Shown here piece by piece: positions 33,506 through 47,831 of a stretch of DNA of 64,000 bases. The number at the start of each line of letters is the position of its first letter. The first letter of the stretch is position 1. This DNA comes from Ceratothoa steindachneri (taxonomy: Eukaryota > Arthropoda > Malacostraca > Isopoda > Cymothoidae): NCBI GenBank assembly GCA_963969495.1, contig OZ018327.1, positions 35,345,282-35,409,281 on the forward strand. The letters are read 5' to 3'. The position numbers and the translations under genes are program-made. The notes below the pieces were generated by a model, which ran no database searches, was not told the DNA's origin, and saw only the letters and a program-made list of their open reading frames with translations.

Positions 33506-34528
33506 TCAGGAGACTGGGATAGCAAGTCTGGGGAAGTAGGGAACGGCAAAAAGTCTTAGGAAATACTGGTCTCCAGTGGTTCCCTTGAGAGTTGCTCACC
33601 CTATGCCCTGAAAGTAAAAGGAGAGGGCTTGTCCTCCTTATCAGTGAAAACCGCTACCCACGGTAGGAGAAATCCTCCAAACGGAACCAGTCTAAACAAT
33701 GGGGTAGGCATCGTCCAATAGTAGCGGCAATGGCTGCGGGTTGGTGGAATCTGCAATCGCATATCTGATTGCTCCCCGTCCATTTGCTGTAGGATGAAAC
33801 CCCAAAACCAGGAGCAAAGTGAGAAATGTTGGCAAGAGCTTCGCTTAAATCCTCGAACCCTCAATTTCAAGTGACATGATGCCTACTAAATTGGAAGCTC
33901 GAAGAAGAGACTGCAAACGAATCGCTGGGTTCACAATGTCCATGGTCTCAAATAGACTGCAGAATGGCGCACCGAGGTGTGCAAAGCGTTCCTGGTATCT
34001 ACTGCTGGGTACGTGAGTGGAATTTGGACTAGTGAGGATTAATAGCATGGGGTCACGTACCCCTCTCCTCTTCTTCTAGGCTTTCTACCGTAGCAGACCG
34101 TCGCCGAAGACCTTACAAGAAATCGTAAGGGAGAATCAGAATCCTGGAGAATGGTGAAGAACCTGATAGAGGGAGTGGTTGGTACCTTGGAGACCAGATC
34201 ATGGGTGAAACATTGTAGGTCACAAAATAATATGGAGAGTTGGATCCTAAGTTGTCGACAAAGTCGGTGGTTAAGTCAGAGTTGTAGTTTGAGTCAGTGT
34301 TGGAATTGGATTCTAAGTTGAAGTTGAAGCCAGAGTCTGATTCGGATTTGGAGGAAGTCATGTCTTATGTAAGCAATGGGCTTGTCCAAATCAAGCTGAA
34401 AGAACACCACACCAATAAGTGCTACCCTCCGGGAAGGGGGCTAATAGGGAGTAGATAAGGCTTACCCTCAAATAGCATGCCTCTCATAACACTTTCCCGG
34501 CACTCTTTGTCATATATAAATATTTGTA
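33506..34528. other. No supported gene; weak minus-strand frames
   Basis: Minus-strand frames at 33601-33870, 33845-34048 and 34113-34361 are short and of mixed composition (the last is Asn/Ser-rich). No domain or convincing splice chain is visible. Confidence 0.35.
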
Positions 34529-36103
<1,575 letters not shown>

Positions 36104-37723
36104 ATGAATCGGCGAGGATGTATTAATAGCCCAGACAACTTTTGTCATATCTTTGGAAGATATACTCCAAGCAACCAGCGGATAAAAATAGCTAAAAGAG
36201 TAAAAACTGCATACAATTATTATTTTGGTTGTAAAGTTGGTGACCAAGAAAAGCCCTGGGCACCTCACAAATCTTGTACTGTGTGTTATACGGGGTTCAC
36301 ACAATGGTTAAATGGCAAACAGAAGGGTATGCCTTTTGCTGTACCAATGGTGTGGCGTGAGCCAACAAATCATGTTTTTGATTGCTACTTTTGTATGACA
36401 AATATTGCGGAATCTTAAATAAGAACAAGTCCAAAATTGTATATCCAGATTATAAGTCAGCTATAAAGCCAGTCCCCCATAATATGGAGATGCCAATCCC
36501 AGTTCCTCCATCAGCTAGTGCAGTTAAAGAAGATGATTAATCGCCTGAAGAGGAGGATAACAATGACGATGAAATGTATAAGGGTGGTTCTAAGGGAAAG
36601 AAGATCCAGTTAGTAAATCAAGAAAGATGAATGATTTAGTGGGTTTTTTGTCATTTTCAAAGGAGAACGCAGAACTGTTGGGCTCCAGACTACCGCAATG
36701 GAATATTCTTGAGAACGGTTCAAAAATATCTACTTTCCGTAGATGGTACTTGTTTCTGTACTGATGTTAATGGCCTCATGAATCAGCTAGGAAACGAGCA
36801 TTTACCTGATGAATGGAGACTATTTATTCATCGATGCAAGCACTGCTAGCCTCAAAGCTGTGTTGCTACACAATGGTAAAAAAAACTTTCAATTCCTGTC
36901 GCACTTATTGTTAGGATGATAGAGACATATGACTCAATGAAATTTATTTTGGAAGGTGTTCATTACTCGCATCATAAGTGGAATATCTGTGGTGATCTAA
37001 AGGTAATTTCTTTACTTCTTAGACTGCAGCTAGGATATACAAAGGATATGTGCTTATTATGCCTATGGAACAGCCGTAAAGACAGGAATCATTATATTGC
37101 CAAAAAGTGGCCCGAAAGAGAAGAACACATAGTTGCCCGATACAATGTGAAGCACACGCCTTTGGTACATCTACAGAAGATCTACCTTCCACCACTTCAT
37201 ATCAAACTTGGCCTTATCACGAATTTTGTAAAAGCAATCGCCCAGGATTCCAGTATCTCAAAGAGAAATTTGGTGCAAACAAAACCGATGCTAAACTTAA
37301 AGCTGGCATTTTTTAGGGCCAGAGATCAGAGAATTGATACGTGACAGGGAGTTCAGAACTAAACTAACTTCACTCAAGTTAGTAGAATGGAATTCATTTG
37401 ACCATGTAGTGCAGAACTTCCTCGGTAATCATAGGGCTGAAAACTATGAAGAACTAGTGGACAACATGCTAAAGGCCTATCAACGACAGGGGTGTCGGAT
37501 GTCTCTTAAGATGCATTTCTTGCATTCTCATCTAGATTTCTTTCCATCTAATATGGGTGATATTAGTGAAGAACATAGGGAAAGATTCCCCCAAGATATC
37601 GCAATGATGAAAAGCAGGTATCAAGGCCGCTTCAACGAAAACATGATGGGTGACTACTGCTGGTTCCTACAACGGGAGGATCCTATATCTACGTACAAGC
37701 GCAAGAGCAAGAAAAATGTATAG
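36104..37723 (+). pseudogene. Broken gene of an uncharacterised Cys-rich family, possibly a transposase
   Basis: Blocks in three frames form one protein. N-terminal: FCHIFGRYTPSNQRI, then GDQEKPWAPHKSCTVC, VPMVWREPTNHVFDCYFC (two C-x2-C pairs; a third reads C-x2-F). Middle: FSKENAELLGSRLPQWNIL near 36655, FIDASTASLKAVLLHNG near 36827. Then WNICGDLKVISLLLRLQLGY near 36980 and MCLLCLWNSRKDRNHY. C-terminal: VQNFLGNHRAENYEELVDNM, then FLHSHLDFFPSNMGDISEEH and YCWFLQRED. Similar unnamed proteins, as I recall, are common in arthropod and cnidarian genomes. The FID...SLKAVLL and GDLKV blocks could be RNase H-fold strands carrying catalytic Asp (inference). At least three frameshifts or stops break it. 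No termini were found. Confidence 0.6.
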
Positions 37724-38149
37724 TTAGGTGAGTACTACCTCTTTTATATGTAATACATATCTTTTCTGGGTCTGCAAAAGGACGTCCATAATGCCAAATA
37801 GGGTGCCCCAATTCCAAACCTTTGCCCAGAAACGTCTCATTTTTTCTCAAACTCGTAATAATTATATCATTAATTGATCGAAGGTGACAAAGTGAGCCAT
37901 ATAGCCTAGTTGCATAACTAAGGAACCTTACCTGCTAGGACAAATCTGAGCACAGATTTGGAATCAGCGCACCAAAACTACTTAGGTACAACAACATTTA
38001 CTCAAGTAGCAGAGACAAAGTTAAAATTTGTTGGCTAGTGTAATTGACCAGTTTTTGAGGCGACAGAAAGACGAAACTGCGAGATATTTTGGCATGATTA
38101 ATGAATTTAGATTCAGCTTAGATGATGTTAAGTTTATCTGCCCTAACAA
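37724..38149. other. No recognisable feature
   Basis: AT-rich sequence with stops in all frames. Confidence 0.45.
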
Positions 38150-38470
38150 GGTCAACAGACCTAAGACGCGTGCTCTCAATTGTTCTGACTTATGACCTTA
38201 CTACCTTCAAAACCTTCAATAAATAGGGCAATCCGACCCATAGTTAGTTTTCTTTTAATAATTCCCGGACTAATCTTGGAAAGACTTTATCAATCAAATC
38301 ATTCGAAAGAGAATATAAAACAACATAAGAGTTTCAAATTTCGTTAGAATCGACCGAATAGTTACGATTTATTTACAAAAGAAAACTCATTGAAAAGTAA
38401 AATGGTTACCACCCGACCGACTGCCTACGGATCGATATAGTAACTTATAGAGTCACGTGTACGCCACTAA
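38150..38470 (-). repeat. Dispersed repeat, copy 2 (inverted to 7250-7545)
   Basis: Reverse complement of the 7250-7545 repeat with scattered substitutions. Matching blocks include TTGTTCTGACTTATGACCTT, GGGCAATCCGACCCATAGTT and TTTCAAATTTCGTTAGAATC. Confidence 0.65.
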
Positions 38471-40864
38471 AAACTGCTACGTACTGTCAATCTGTCCCAC
38501 CTTCCTATGGCGAGTCTCTTTTGACGTCGGATCAGTATTTTTGCTTCTTGGAAAACTGAAAGGCTCGTGATCCTACATTGCAAAATTCTTATTTTTTTTG
38601 TAATTGTTTCTTTTTTCTTTCATAACATTTAAACAAGTTGCCTTTTTTATTTTAATGGTAATTTTATAGATTGACAACTCAAACTCAAACGAAGCCGCTT
38701 TGTTATGAATAACTGTTGAAAAAATAACTAAATTTCTAATTATGACGAAAAATAGATTGGCAGCCATCTTGTCAATAATACCTTGTTTTGAACCACCAAA
38801 AGAATGGGTTAAGGGGAATTTAAGTAGATGGGTTAGTTTTATTTGGTTAGGTTAATTTGAGAAGGGGTCATTTTTTTTTTCCTCTTCTTGCGACACCCCG
38901 TGACTTAGCCTTTAGTCCAAAATAACTTTTTTTTTTTGTAATGGTTGTGAATTAACTGTTGCATTCTTCCATGAATATTATGGTCGTATCGAAGCTATAA
39001 TTGATTTTTGTCAAAAACACAGCCGAATCCTTAAAGACCATTATTTGTGAACGGTGTGGTAGTAAGGTTAAATTAGATTTAACCAGAAGGATATGGAAAT
39101 GCCAATTAAATTTGAAGATTCGAAGACAAAAAATAAAATTAACGTGTTTAAATAACCTATATACCTCTAACCTTATCTATCGTAGTTAAATTTGCATCAT
39201 CATTTTTATATCTATTTCTTAAATCCGTGCAATGAAACAGTTTTTCACGAGGCTTATGACGTCATAGCAACGCCACATAAGAGATTTATGTATTGGAAAA
39301 TACTATTTTTAAGTGATAATAACTTGAAAACTAATGAGTTGCGCGCTGAAAATAATAGCATCATACTATTCAGATAGGTCTGTAGAATAGCTCGAATGCA
39401 TTTAAAAAAAAACCAGAGTTGTTAATCTGTAGAATTACTATTTTAATTCTTCCAAAATTGGGGTTAATTAAATCAGCGATGACGTCATATTCGCTATATC
39501 AACAACCATTAGGAATCTACTCATTTTCTACGATGACGCAATAATACAAGTGTGGTGACAACATCCATTTTTTGAAGGTTTTAATTACTACCCAATTACC
39601 TTCATTATTGAATTAACCTAAGCATGAGATCGAATTAGAAAATGCAAACAGAACAACAAAAAAATAACTATTGTAAATAAGATTAGGAAGAAATACCATT
39701 TTTTACCCTTCTCCAACGTCACCCCTTTACGTACATTCCGGACCTACTTGAAAGTGTTGTTTTTCTTTCCTTAGCTTAAAGTAAATAATACTAATAATAT
39801 TAATACAGATTGACAAGGTTTACCACTGTTGCTTCTGCCACAACTACTTTTTGTTACTCTTGTCTATTTCTCTTTTCTTTTCTTCTTCCCACGTTCATTC
39901 TTTCTACCATTTCATCTCTTCATTTTTGCTATCAAAACATGTTACAGCGGCTGAGATCTCAGTGAACACGATTAAATGCGGTGTGAGGTACATGTGGCGC
40001 ATGTATTTCTTACTCACTGTTCCTAGTCATCACACTAGAAGTTAGTAAACTAATCTGGTTGTGTACACAAGGCCACTTATACACATGTACAGTATTTTTA
40101 ATGCAAAAAAATCGAAAACTGACGAGGGAATCGTAGGTGGAATACAATGTAAGAGCGCTGCGTCAAGGTACATTTAGTGAAATTAAAGGAAGTCAAAATT
40201 AACGAGTTATTATTATTTGGGATTAAAGGTCGTTAAGTATTAGCAGGTTCCCCCCCCCCCCCGCCTAGCAAAGAAGTTAGAACCTCCGTCTAGTGAGTGA
40301 ATATTAGTGTGAGTTGCGTGTGTAAGTGCAATCTCGCTATTCGTGGGTTAAAAGAGGCCGATTTGGAATTAGATATTTTGGGGACACACATATTTATATT
40401 ACATCCTGATCAATTATTTGTGTGTGCGTAGGAAATGTACATGTCTAAACTCGATAAGTCTAATTTACTCCCAATAAGGGAAAGAAGGTGCAAATAATTA
40501 TTACAATGAGATATAATGAGCGGTGTTATGAGAGGCTTGACCGATTACAACCTATACGCACGCAACCTCCACAGACACTGGAATATCCAAGGTCGTCATT
40601 TAAGTTATTCACCTGTAGTATTCCCTACCTCTTCACCACCACCAGGTTATAATAATTTTGAAAGAGGAAATAAACCCTTCCTCTCCCTCCCCATACACAC
40701 GCTCTCGTACATACACAAATGCACAGAGATACCGCAAAATTACACCGATAAGCGACCTTTGTCTTTGTGATGAATGCGCGAAAGGAGTTTCGAAGAGACG
40801 CGCATGGCTAAGTGTTGGGAAACGGATTACTGAGCATAACTCTTTCCTTGCATCTTCTTCCTTG
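38471..40864. other. No recognisable gene; AT-rich
   Basis: About 2.4 kb with only short frames. TGACGTCA (CRE-like octamer) occurs at 39258-39265 and 39480-39487, with no evidence of function. A 14-base C run ends near 40262. Confidence 0.45.
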
Positions 40865-41290
40865 TAACTTATACACCCCTTTAAAACAGGTACAACACAT
40901 AGAAACAGCAGCATATTGTCTCTTGCAACTTATACACCCTCCCGAAACAGGTAAAACACATAAAAACAGCATGTTGTCGCTTGCAACATATACACACACC
41001 CCGAAACAGGTAAAACACATAAAAACAGCATGTTGTCGCTTGCAACATATAAACACACCCCGAAACATGTAAAACACATAAAAAAGGCATGTTGTCGCTT
41101 GCAACATATACACACACCCCGAAACAGGTAAAACACATAAAACAGCATGCTGTTGCTTGCAACATATACCCCCCCCCCCGAAACAGGTAAAACACATAAA
41201 AACAGCATGTTGTCGCTTGAAACACATACAACCCTCCGAAACAGGTAAAACACATAAAAACAGTAACATGTTGTCTCTTGCGAGGTAACC
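40865..41290. repeat. 60-bp minisatellite
   Basis: Seven to eight copies of a 60-bp unit with CCCGAAACAGGTAAAACACA, then AAAACAGCATGTTGTCGCTT, and GCAACATATACACAC. Cys-rich frames on the minus strand result from the 60-bp period. Confidence 0.9.
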
Positions 41291-41446
41291 TACCTTAAAT
41301 ACAAAGGTCGGCCTCACCCTCCCAAATGACCCTCACTACCGGGATACAAACCTTTCTTACATTTATTATTTATCTTAATCACTTTCTTCACTAACTTTTC
41401 ATGATAAACTCATCAGCGAAGAAGCCCAAAATGATTTAATTATGGA

Positions 41447-41520
41447 TGGTAGCCTAGTGGTTAGCGCAGTGGCCTGAAATGCAATGAGCAGTCGATGACA
41501 TAGGTTCGACCCGCGCCTAT
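41447..41520 (+). other. tRNA-like sequence (SINE head or dead tRNA)
   Basis: GGTAGCCTAGTGGTTAGCGC is a strong A box and GGTTCGACCC a strong B box. The acceptor ends do not pair (GGATGGT against CTATTAT), so I do not call a tRNA gene. A CT run (41573-41601) follows. Confidence 0.5.
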
Positions 41521-41570
41521 TATTTCTCTCTCTTTAACTGATATGAGTTTATATTATTTTATTCCGTTTC

Positions 41571-41602
<32 letters not shown>

Positions 41603-41696
41603 TCATTCTTTCCTAATCTACGTTTGATCCTTGTAGGGTCCTATAAAAACACCAAATCACTTGTGTATCATCTCGATTTTCTCTAGGTTATTCAAG

Positions 41697-42173
<477 letters not shown>

Positions 42174-42205
42174 TAAAAGAACTCAATAGCGAGTTATGGT
42201 ATATG

Positions 42206-43997
42206 ATAGTGAAACCACTATATAGGAGCCAAAAGTTTAATTTACGAGACTAGTTTCAGTATGTAATTTATCATACCCTCTTCTGTCCTATACTCAGAAT
42301 GCAATTGTTACAAAAGTCTATAAATAGCATACAGATCAGAAAAACAAAAAGAAAAAAACACAAAGAAACACAAAACGGGGGAAAAGGGTCATTAGTCAGG
42401 GGGTGTGAGTCTATGATCGTTGACTAAGCTGTTTACGTTGAGGTTACGGTAATGGGGGCTGCATTTCAATTGCCCATCTGACAAATTAAAATTGGGAATT
42501 TCTCCTATTAATATAGATTCTACTATTTTTCATTTACGGAAATCTTTACAATTATATATGATTTGTGCCTTTGAATAGTCAATTGCTAATATGATTTATA
42601 AGCTTTGAAGTAGACAGCCTGTTCACTAATTTCCCAGTTAACGAAGCTCTTGATGTTCTATCTAAGGTAGTAGATAATCAAAAATTAAACCTTCCTCTAG
42701 GCAAAAATAAAATTATAAATCTTGTTAAACTTTGTGTTACTGACAATGTATTTATCAGCGATATGGGTTTTTTATCGCCCATATTATGTAACCTTTTTAT
42801 GGAACATTTCGAAGTAGCATTACTCTCTTCTGTGATTCCCTATCATAATTTTTATATGGTATAGGTATGTAGATGATGTAATATCAAATTGGCCTATAAA
42901 TAGTTTAAACTTATTTGACCATTTCCTTAAAAATCTTAACGACCTCTATCCCACTATTAATTTTAAAGTAAAGTGGGAAACAGATAATTGTATATCATTT
43001 CTTGATGTAAAAATTGTTAGAATCATTGACAAAATTAGCTTCACTGTGTACCGAAAACCAACCCATTCTAACTCTTATATCCATTTCTTTTCTCATCATG
43101 ATATTAACATTAAGCGAGCCGTTGCATCAGGTATGTTTTTGAGAGCACTTAGGATATGTGAGCCTTGCTTTCTAGAAGACGAGATTACATATATAACCTG
43201 CGGTTTCATTGAATTAAATTATCCCCTCCACGTGACCAATAAAAGTTTATCTAAAGCAAAATCTACTCATTATCGTCCTAAGGATAAAAATAAATTTAGT
43301 AATACGAAGTGTCTATCCCTCCTTTTTTCTCCCCTCCTCAAAGGAGTGAACAAAGTTATTTCTCCAGGCCTAACCACATTTTAATACCCTTTTTCTAGCC
43401 TTAAATCTTTCCCTTCGACCAAGCCCGTGGATCAGCCAAATGAAGCAGGTGTATATTTAATCCCGTGTGGCTCTACAAACTGTCCCTCAATTTACATAGG
43501 AGAGACCGGAAGAACCTTAACAAAACAAATTTACAGTATGAATATAAAGGTGATGTTAGACGAGGCAGTACCACATCCAGTATTTTTAATCATATTAGCA
43601 ATTTCAACCACCAAATTGACTATTCAAAGGCACAAATCATATATAATTGTAAAGATTTCCGTAAAAGAAAAATAGTAGAATCTATATTAATAGGAGAAAT
43701 TCCCAATTTTAATTTGTCAAATGGGCAATTGAAATGCAGCGCCCATTCCCGTAACCTCATCGTAAACAGCTTAGGCATCTATCTTAGACTCACCCCCCCC
43801 CCCCTCCCTGATTAATGACCTTTTCCCCCGTTTTGTATTTCTTTGTGTTTTTTCTTTTTGTTTTTTCTGATCTGTATGCTATTTATAGACTTTTGTAACA
43901 ATTGCATTCTGAGTATACGACAAAAGAGGGTATGATAAACTACATATTGAAACTAGTCTCATAAATTAAACTTTTGGCTCCTATACAGTCGTTTCAC

Positions 43998-44001
<4 letters not shown>
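42206..44001 (+). mobile_element. Penelope-like element 1 with long inverted ends between (TA)n tracts
   Basis: The left arm (42206-42597) is a reverse copy of the right end (43581-44001) with few differences, apart from a 12-base gap near 42586. It includes the end of the coding region and the 3' UTR. Between the arms lies a 5'-truncated PLE in plus orientation. (TA)n flanks both sides. An inverted 3' piece at the 5' end is a known arrangement for Penelope-type elements. Confidence 0.85.
42603..43812 (+). pseudogene. PLE reverse transcriptase and GIY-YIG endonuclease, 5'-truncated
   Basis: The translation begins at RT motif A: FEVDSLFTNFPVNEALDVL, where PLEs usually have an Asp in place of this Glu. 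GFLSPILCNLFMEHFE near 42760 follows, then a frameshift and RYVDD near 42863-42877 (catalytic pair intact). ISFLDVKIV and the frame 43046-43384 (YRKPTHSNSYIHFFSHH, FLRALRIC) are typical PLE thumb sequences. After a stop at 43384, GVYLIPCGS and YIGETGRTL near 43449-43514 are the GIY-YIG endonuclease. Its C-terminal part (QIDYSKAQII, then RKRKIVESILIG) lies in the next frame to about 43812. The N-terminal third of the RT is missing. Confidence 0.85.
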
Positions 44002-44002
<1 letters not shown>

Positions 44003-44079
<77 letters not shown>

Positions 44080-44080
44080 C
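44003..44080. repeat. (TA)n then (GA)n microsatellites
   Basis: About 54 bases of TA and 22 of GA directly right of the PLE. Confidence 0.95.
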
Positions 44081-44285
44081 AAAGATAAGTTCTGCGGGTG
44101 GTAACAATCAACACAGAGCTTTCGCCATATTTAATTTGTTCCTTTCAAAAAACTTTTGAAGACAGAAAGAAATATGCAGAAACCTTTTGTATTGCAGACC
44201 ATATAACAATACAGTAGTGATCATTGATCTCTTTAATCCTTATGTTCTTCTAATGTCCCTTTCTCTTGCCTTTAAAAACATTGTA

Positions 44286-44433
44286 ATTTCCGGACGTTTT
44301 TTGGTCATTAACAACGACCATCTTCAGCGAATGAGCATCCTATACGAAAACGAGGAAGTTGAAAGTATTCCTATGAGATGGTCATTCGCTGAAGATGGTC
44401 AATTGTTAATGACCGAAACGTCCATAGAAATTA
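44286..44433. repeat. Palindrome resembling a PLE 3' end
   Basis: The arms 44286-44334 and 44385-44433 are near-perfect reverse complements around a loop of about 50 bases. The right arm reads GCTGAAGATGGTC, then GACCGAAACGTCC. A similar CTGAAGATGATC / GATCGAAAG stem lies at the 3' end of PLE 3 (62370-62392). Confidence 0.7.
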
Positions 44434-44506
44434 AATGTTTGAAACTATCACATGGGTCTTCTTATTTCTAGTACGGATCAAGTTCCCAAGGGACGACTCC
44501 AACACC

Positions 44507-44540
44507 AGTGTGTATATAGTGCCGTCCAAAAATATTAGAA
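44507..44540 (+). repeat. Possible Tc1-type transposon end
   Basis: ATAGTGCCGTCCAAAAATAT resembles Tc1-family termini. No matching inverted end was found downstream, so it is an orphan end at most. Confidence 0.3.
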
Positions 44541-46229
44541 CGCCTTTATTTCTATCCCATCACCTTTCATAACATTTGTCAGAGAAAATTCAGTCTTCAA
44601 AATTGAGGTACTGTAACCTGCTAGTCTAAACTATATATGACTAAAGGATATACAAATTTTGAAGAATAAAACGAAAGTTATCAGCAGATAGGTAATATAT
44701 ACTATAAAAATGGAAGTGTCCAAAATCCGAACCGACAGCGGAATCAAATTTATTTTGGAAAATACCGAAATATTATCATTAGAAAACATTTGTACAGGTT
44801 ATAAATTATTATTATTTAGTGCGGAGGCCTTTATTCTCGATCTTGCTTTGACATCTCTTGACACAGGAATGGAGCAAATGTTGATATACTTGCGCAACGA
44901 TTTGCTCTATTCATTTTGAAGAATTTCCCAGAATTCTTTAAACGTTTTCGGATTCCTCGCTTTTGCAGGTTGTGCTACGGAGGCTCGTATAAGCATAGTA
45001 TGTTGTGGCAGCAATTCCTTGTGCACTTGGGTATTTAATGAGGCCCGTAAGCTCATATAAAAGTCATACTCTCGCAATTCCTTTCCTTGACAGTACCGCG
45101 GCATTCTCCTCGAAACTTCCATATAACTTGGGAAATTTCTCTACAAACACAGAATCTAAATAATGGGGTCAGATCCTGTTAACACATCTACATAAACTAA
45201 GAACATAAATTAGTTACTAATGTCAAGGAGACATTTACAATTCAAAAGTGTCAGTCGATCCTTTATCACTGACAGGAATACGTTGTTTGTATATGATGAG
45301 CGAGTTTTGCATACATAATGGTAGATGTGGGTATAAAGACTATACTTTTTATGGTTGTTCATGTGACCATGACCATTACTAAGCGAGGAAAGAGTGGACT
45401 AAAGGAAAGGGGGGGAAGGAACTAAACAACGATTGAGATGGTTTTAATCTTAGTGTTTTGGGGAATAAAATTTAGGCATTTGAATCGTAAGTTCCAGTTC
45501 TCGGAATTTTTTGGTCATCTCGTGGGAAGTAGAGCACCTGTTGCATTGTCAGACGCTGCTGTGGGAGGGAAAGAAGTGTTTGAGATTTCTAGCATGAAGT
45601 AACATGCCATTTATTTCCCTGTAGTATATTATTGTGTCGATTGCGTTGTATTACTAAGTGCGGGCATGTGAATCTCTTGTGAAGATATACGTACACTCTC
45701 CTAATTGTCTAGGGTCTTCAGGGGCCAAAAAGGGAAGATAGTGACGAAGGCCTGTAGCTGGTTCCGAGGTCGCCTGTAGACTTTATAGAGTGAAGTCGAC
45801 AGAACATGTCATGACGATAAACTGACCCAAATTTCAGGAATATATTTCAAATAATTATAAACATTTATTTTTGACTGAAAAGGTCATTTTGTAAACGAAT
45901 GCTGCCCGCACCATGTAAGTGCCCTGTTTTAATTCTCGCTAGATCCAAGATCTAGAATAAATTGGTTCTCAAAGAGATCATTACACCGGGTTGAAAATAA
46001 ATTGCTAGGAAGCTTCAGTCTGCACCTGTACACCATTTGTGCAGGAGAATACAGGCTATCTGATTTTGAAGAGTTACGTAACAGAAGGGACGGAAGGTTC
46101 ACCAACAATTTTTACGACCTCCTTTTTGTGAGCAGCGTCAACTTCAATGTCCTATTTACATGTTTAACGAAGGCGCTAGCACGGCGATTTCCCAATGTGA
46201 CGTGTACATGTTGTTTTGCTGTTAATTAC
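44541..46229. other. No supported gene; one unknown minus-strand frame
   Basis: The minus-strand frame 45122-44907 (starts MEVSRRMPRYC, ends in KTFKEFWEILQ) has protein-like composition and could be a fragment of an element, but I do not recognise it. Frames at 44710-44919 and 46002-46256 show no motif. Confidence 0.35.
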
Positions 46230-46956
46230 AGTAATTGGTGGAATAATCCTGATTGAAACTTCAATGCCCTGTTACGATTTTCGTGATTGGCTGAATCGTG
46301 ATATGAATCCAATGAAGAAACCTTTAGTGAGAGAGTCTGAGGTCATGTTCTAAAGAGGAAATTCTTCCAACCATTTTATGTACCCATAGATGATCATAGA
46401 GGTATTTAAGCTCTTTGTAGGTCATTGGAAAAGCGCCAATGATGTTAACAAACACGCGACGAAATTTATCGTCGGGGAGGACAAATTGTGCGAAAGGGAG
46501 CTTCGGGCAGGTACAAGATTTATGCCGTTGGATCGTAAGTTCCAGCTTATGGACGTAATTCAGAGGGGAAGGTCTTTTATGAGGGACACTAGTGGAACAG
46601 CTTCTGCGCCCTCTCCATTTATCGTCGGGGGGCCATTTTCTGCCGATTCGTCTCCATTTAAGGGATAGAAAGGTAGTTTTTATTCATCCTCTTTATCAGT
46701 CTAGTTAGGAAAAGGGTTAGTAGTCACACCGATGTTGTTGCTTTAGAATCTAGTTATGTGGAAATTCTCTAAGCGTGGCGATTTTACCATTGTCAAGGGA
46801 TAGGCCTTTGGAGTTGAGTTTGAAACCAAGGAAATGCACGGAGTTAACTCTGAACACAAATTTCGCCAGATTGATTTGCATTTTGTGCAACCACAATCGA
46901 ACGAAGATGTGCTCTAATTGTTGCTGATGTTTATATCTATCCTTACTGGTCAACAA
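46230..46956 (-). pseudogene. Gypsy RT and integrase-core remnants
   Basis: Minus-strand 46956-46750 reads SKDRYKHQQQLEHIF, NLAKFVFRVNSVHFLGFKL and NGKIATLREFP, the Gypsy RT segment that follows YxDD. Minus-strand 46560-46230 reads LTIQRHK, LPDDKFRRVFVNIIGAFPMT (integrase core; the usual 'HVDIVGPLP' has Asp replaced by Asn) and YDHLWVHKMVGRISS. RNase H and the zinc finger between them are deleted. The order RT then IN is the ordinary Gypsy order, so this is a different lineage from the element at 12.75 kb. Confidence 0.65.
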
Positions 46957-47829
46957 TAGGTCGTATACTTATGTAAATGTGGAATTTAACCCTGGTAAGG
47001 GTATGGTTAATAAACAATTGGTAGGATTTAGCGTTATTACAAAGCTACTTGGGCATTTTAACCCACTCGTAAGCACGTATGGTGGTCGATATTTCAATTT
47101 TCTTTATGGGACTTGGTTCTATAGGAATTTGAAAAAGGACGTCCTTCAAATCGATATTTCATAAAATTTTGTAATCTTGCATCATTGCAACCAAATCATT
47201 CAAAAATGAAAAGAGATAATTAACTTTGAATGGGATTAAATTTAGTAATTTATAATCTACTGGTGCTTTATAAAATTAGTCGGGAGAAGTAAATTAAATT
47301 TGTGACATTGGTATAGTGTGACTTGGAAGGACGAATTTTCCCTTCATTAAACAAGAACTGCATCTAAAAATTTGAGTCAAATCAGTCTGGGACTACGCGT
47401 AAATGGAGGCCCTTGTGTAAATATCTCCCTAACTTCACTACTCCTTGGTTTGACACGTATGACGATATTGCGCTATTAAAGACCTGAATGGCGAGTCATT
47501 CGATAGCGAAATTAAACCCGCTGGTTTGTTGCGCTGCGCGGAACTACTTGTAATTTGAGTATCTCCCTCTAACAATTTAGCACTTATGAAATTAATAATT
47601 AAATTATAATGCGAGAGAAAATGTGCTCCGGTTATTGCAGTTCTCACATTGCATACTAGAAACTTCCAAGTGAAATTTCTCCTAATTCAGAGAAACATTA
47701 TTACTGTTTTTCCACATATGTTTTTTAGTGGGTCACTGCTGGCTGCCTGGGGAGGGTGTGCTCGGTTCTTCGGATTCCTTTTCGACAGACTTGGGTAAAG
47801 TTTAAATGACAAACACAGTGTCGATCAAA
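46957..47829. other. No recognisable feature
   Basis: AT-rich. It may include upstream RT of the neighbouring Gypsy remnant, but no motif could be read. Confidence 0.4.
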
Positions 47830-47831
47830 TA

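Noticed and set aside
33218..33539. An acidic repeat protein on the minus strand
   Set aside because: The frame exists on both strands because the minisatellite period is 30 bases; no start context or flanking exon supports it.
39258..39487. Two TGACGTCA sites as a CRE-regulated promoter
   Set aside because: Two octamers 220 bases apart in AT-rich DNA without any nearby gene are weak evidence.
41447..41520. A functional tRNA gene
   Set aside because: A and B boxes are good, but the acceptor stem does not pair and the anticodon arm is unclear. The tRNA-like cores of the foldbacks have the same problem.
43850..44000. A canonical hammerhead ribozyme at the PLE 1 end
   Set aside because: TTGAAACTAGTC is present, but I could not find a CUGAUGA box positioned to form the core.
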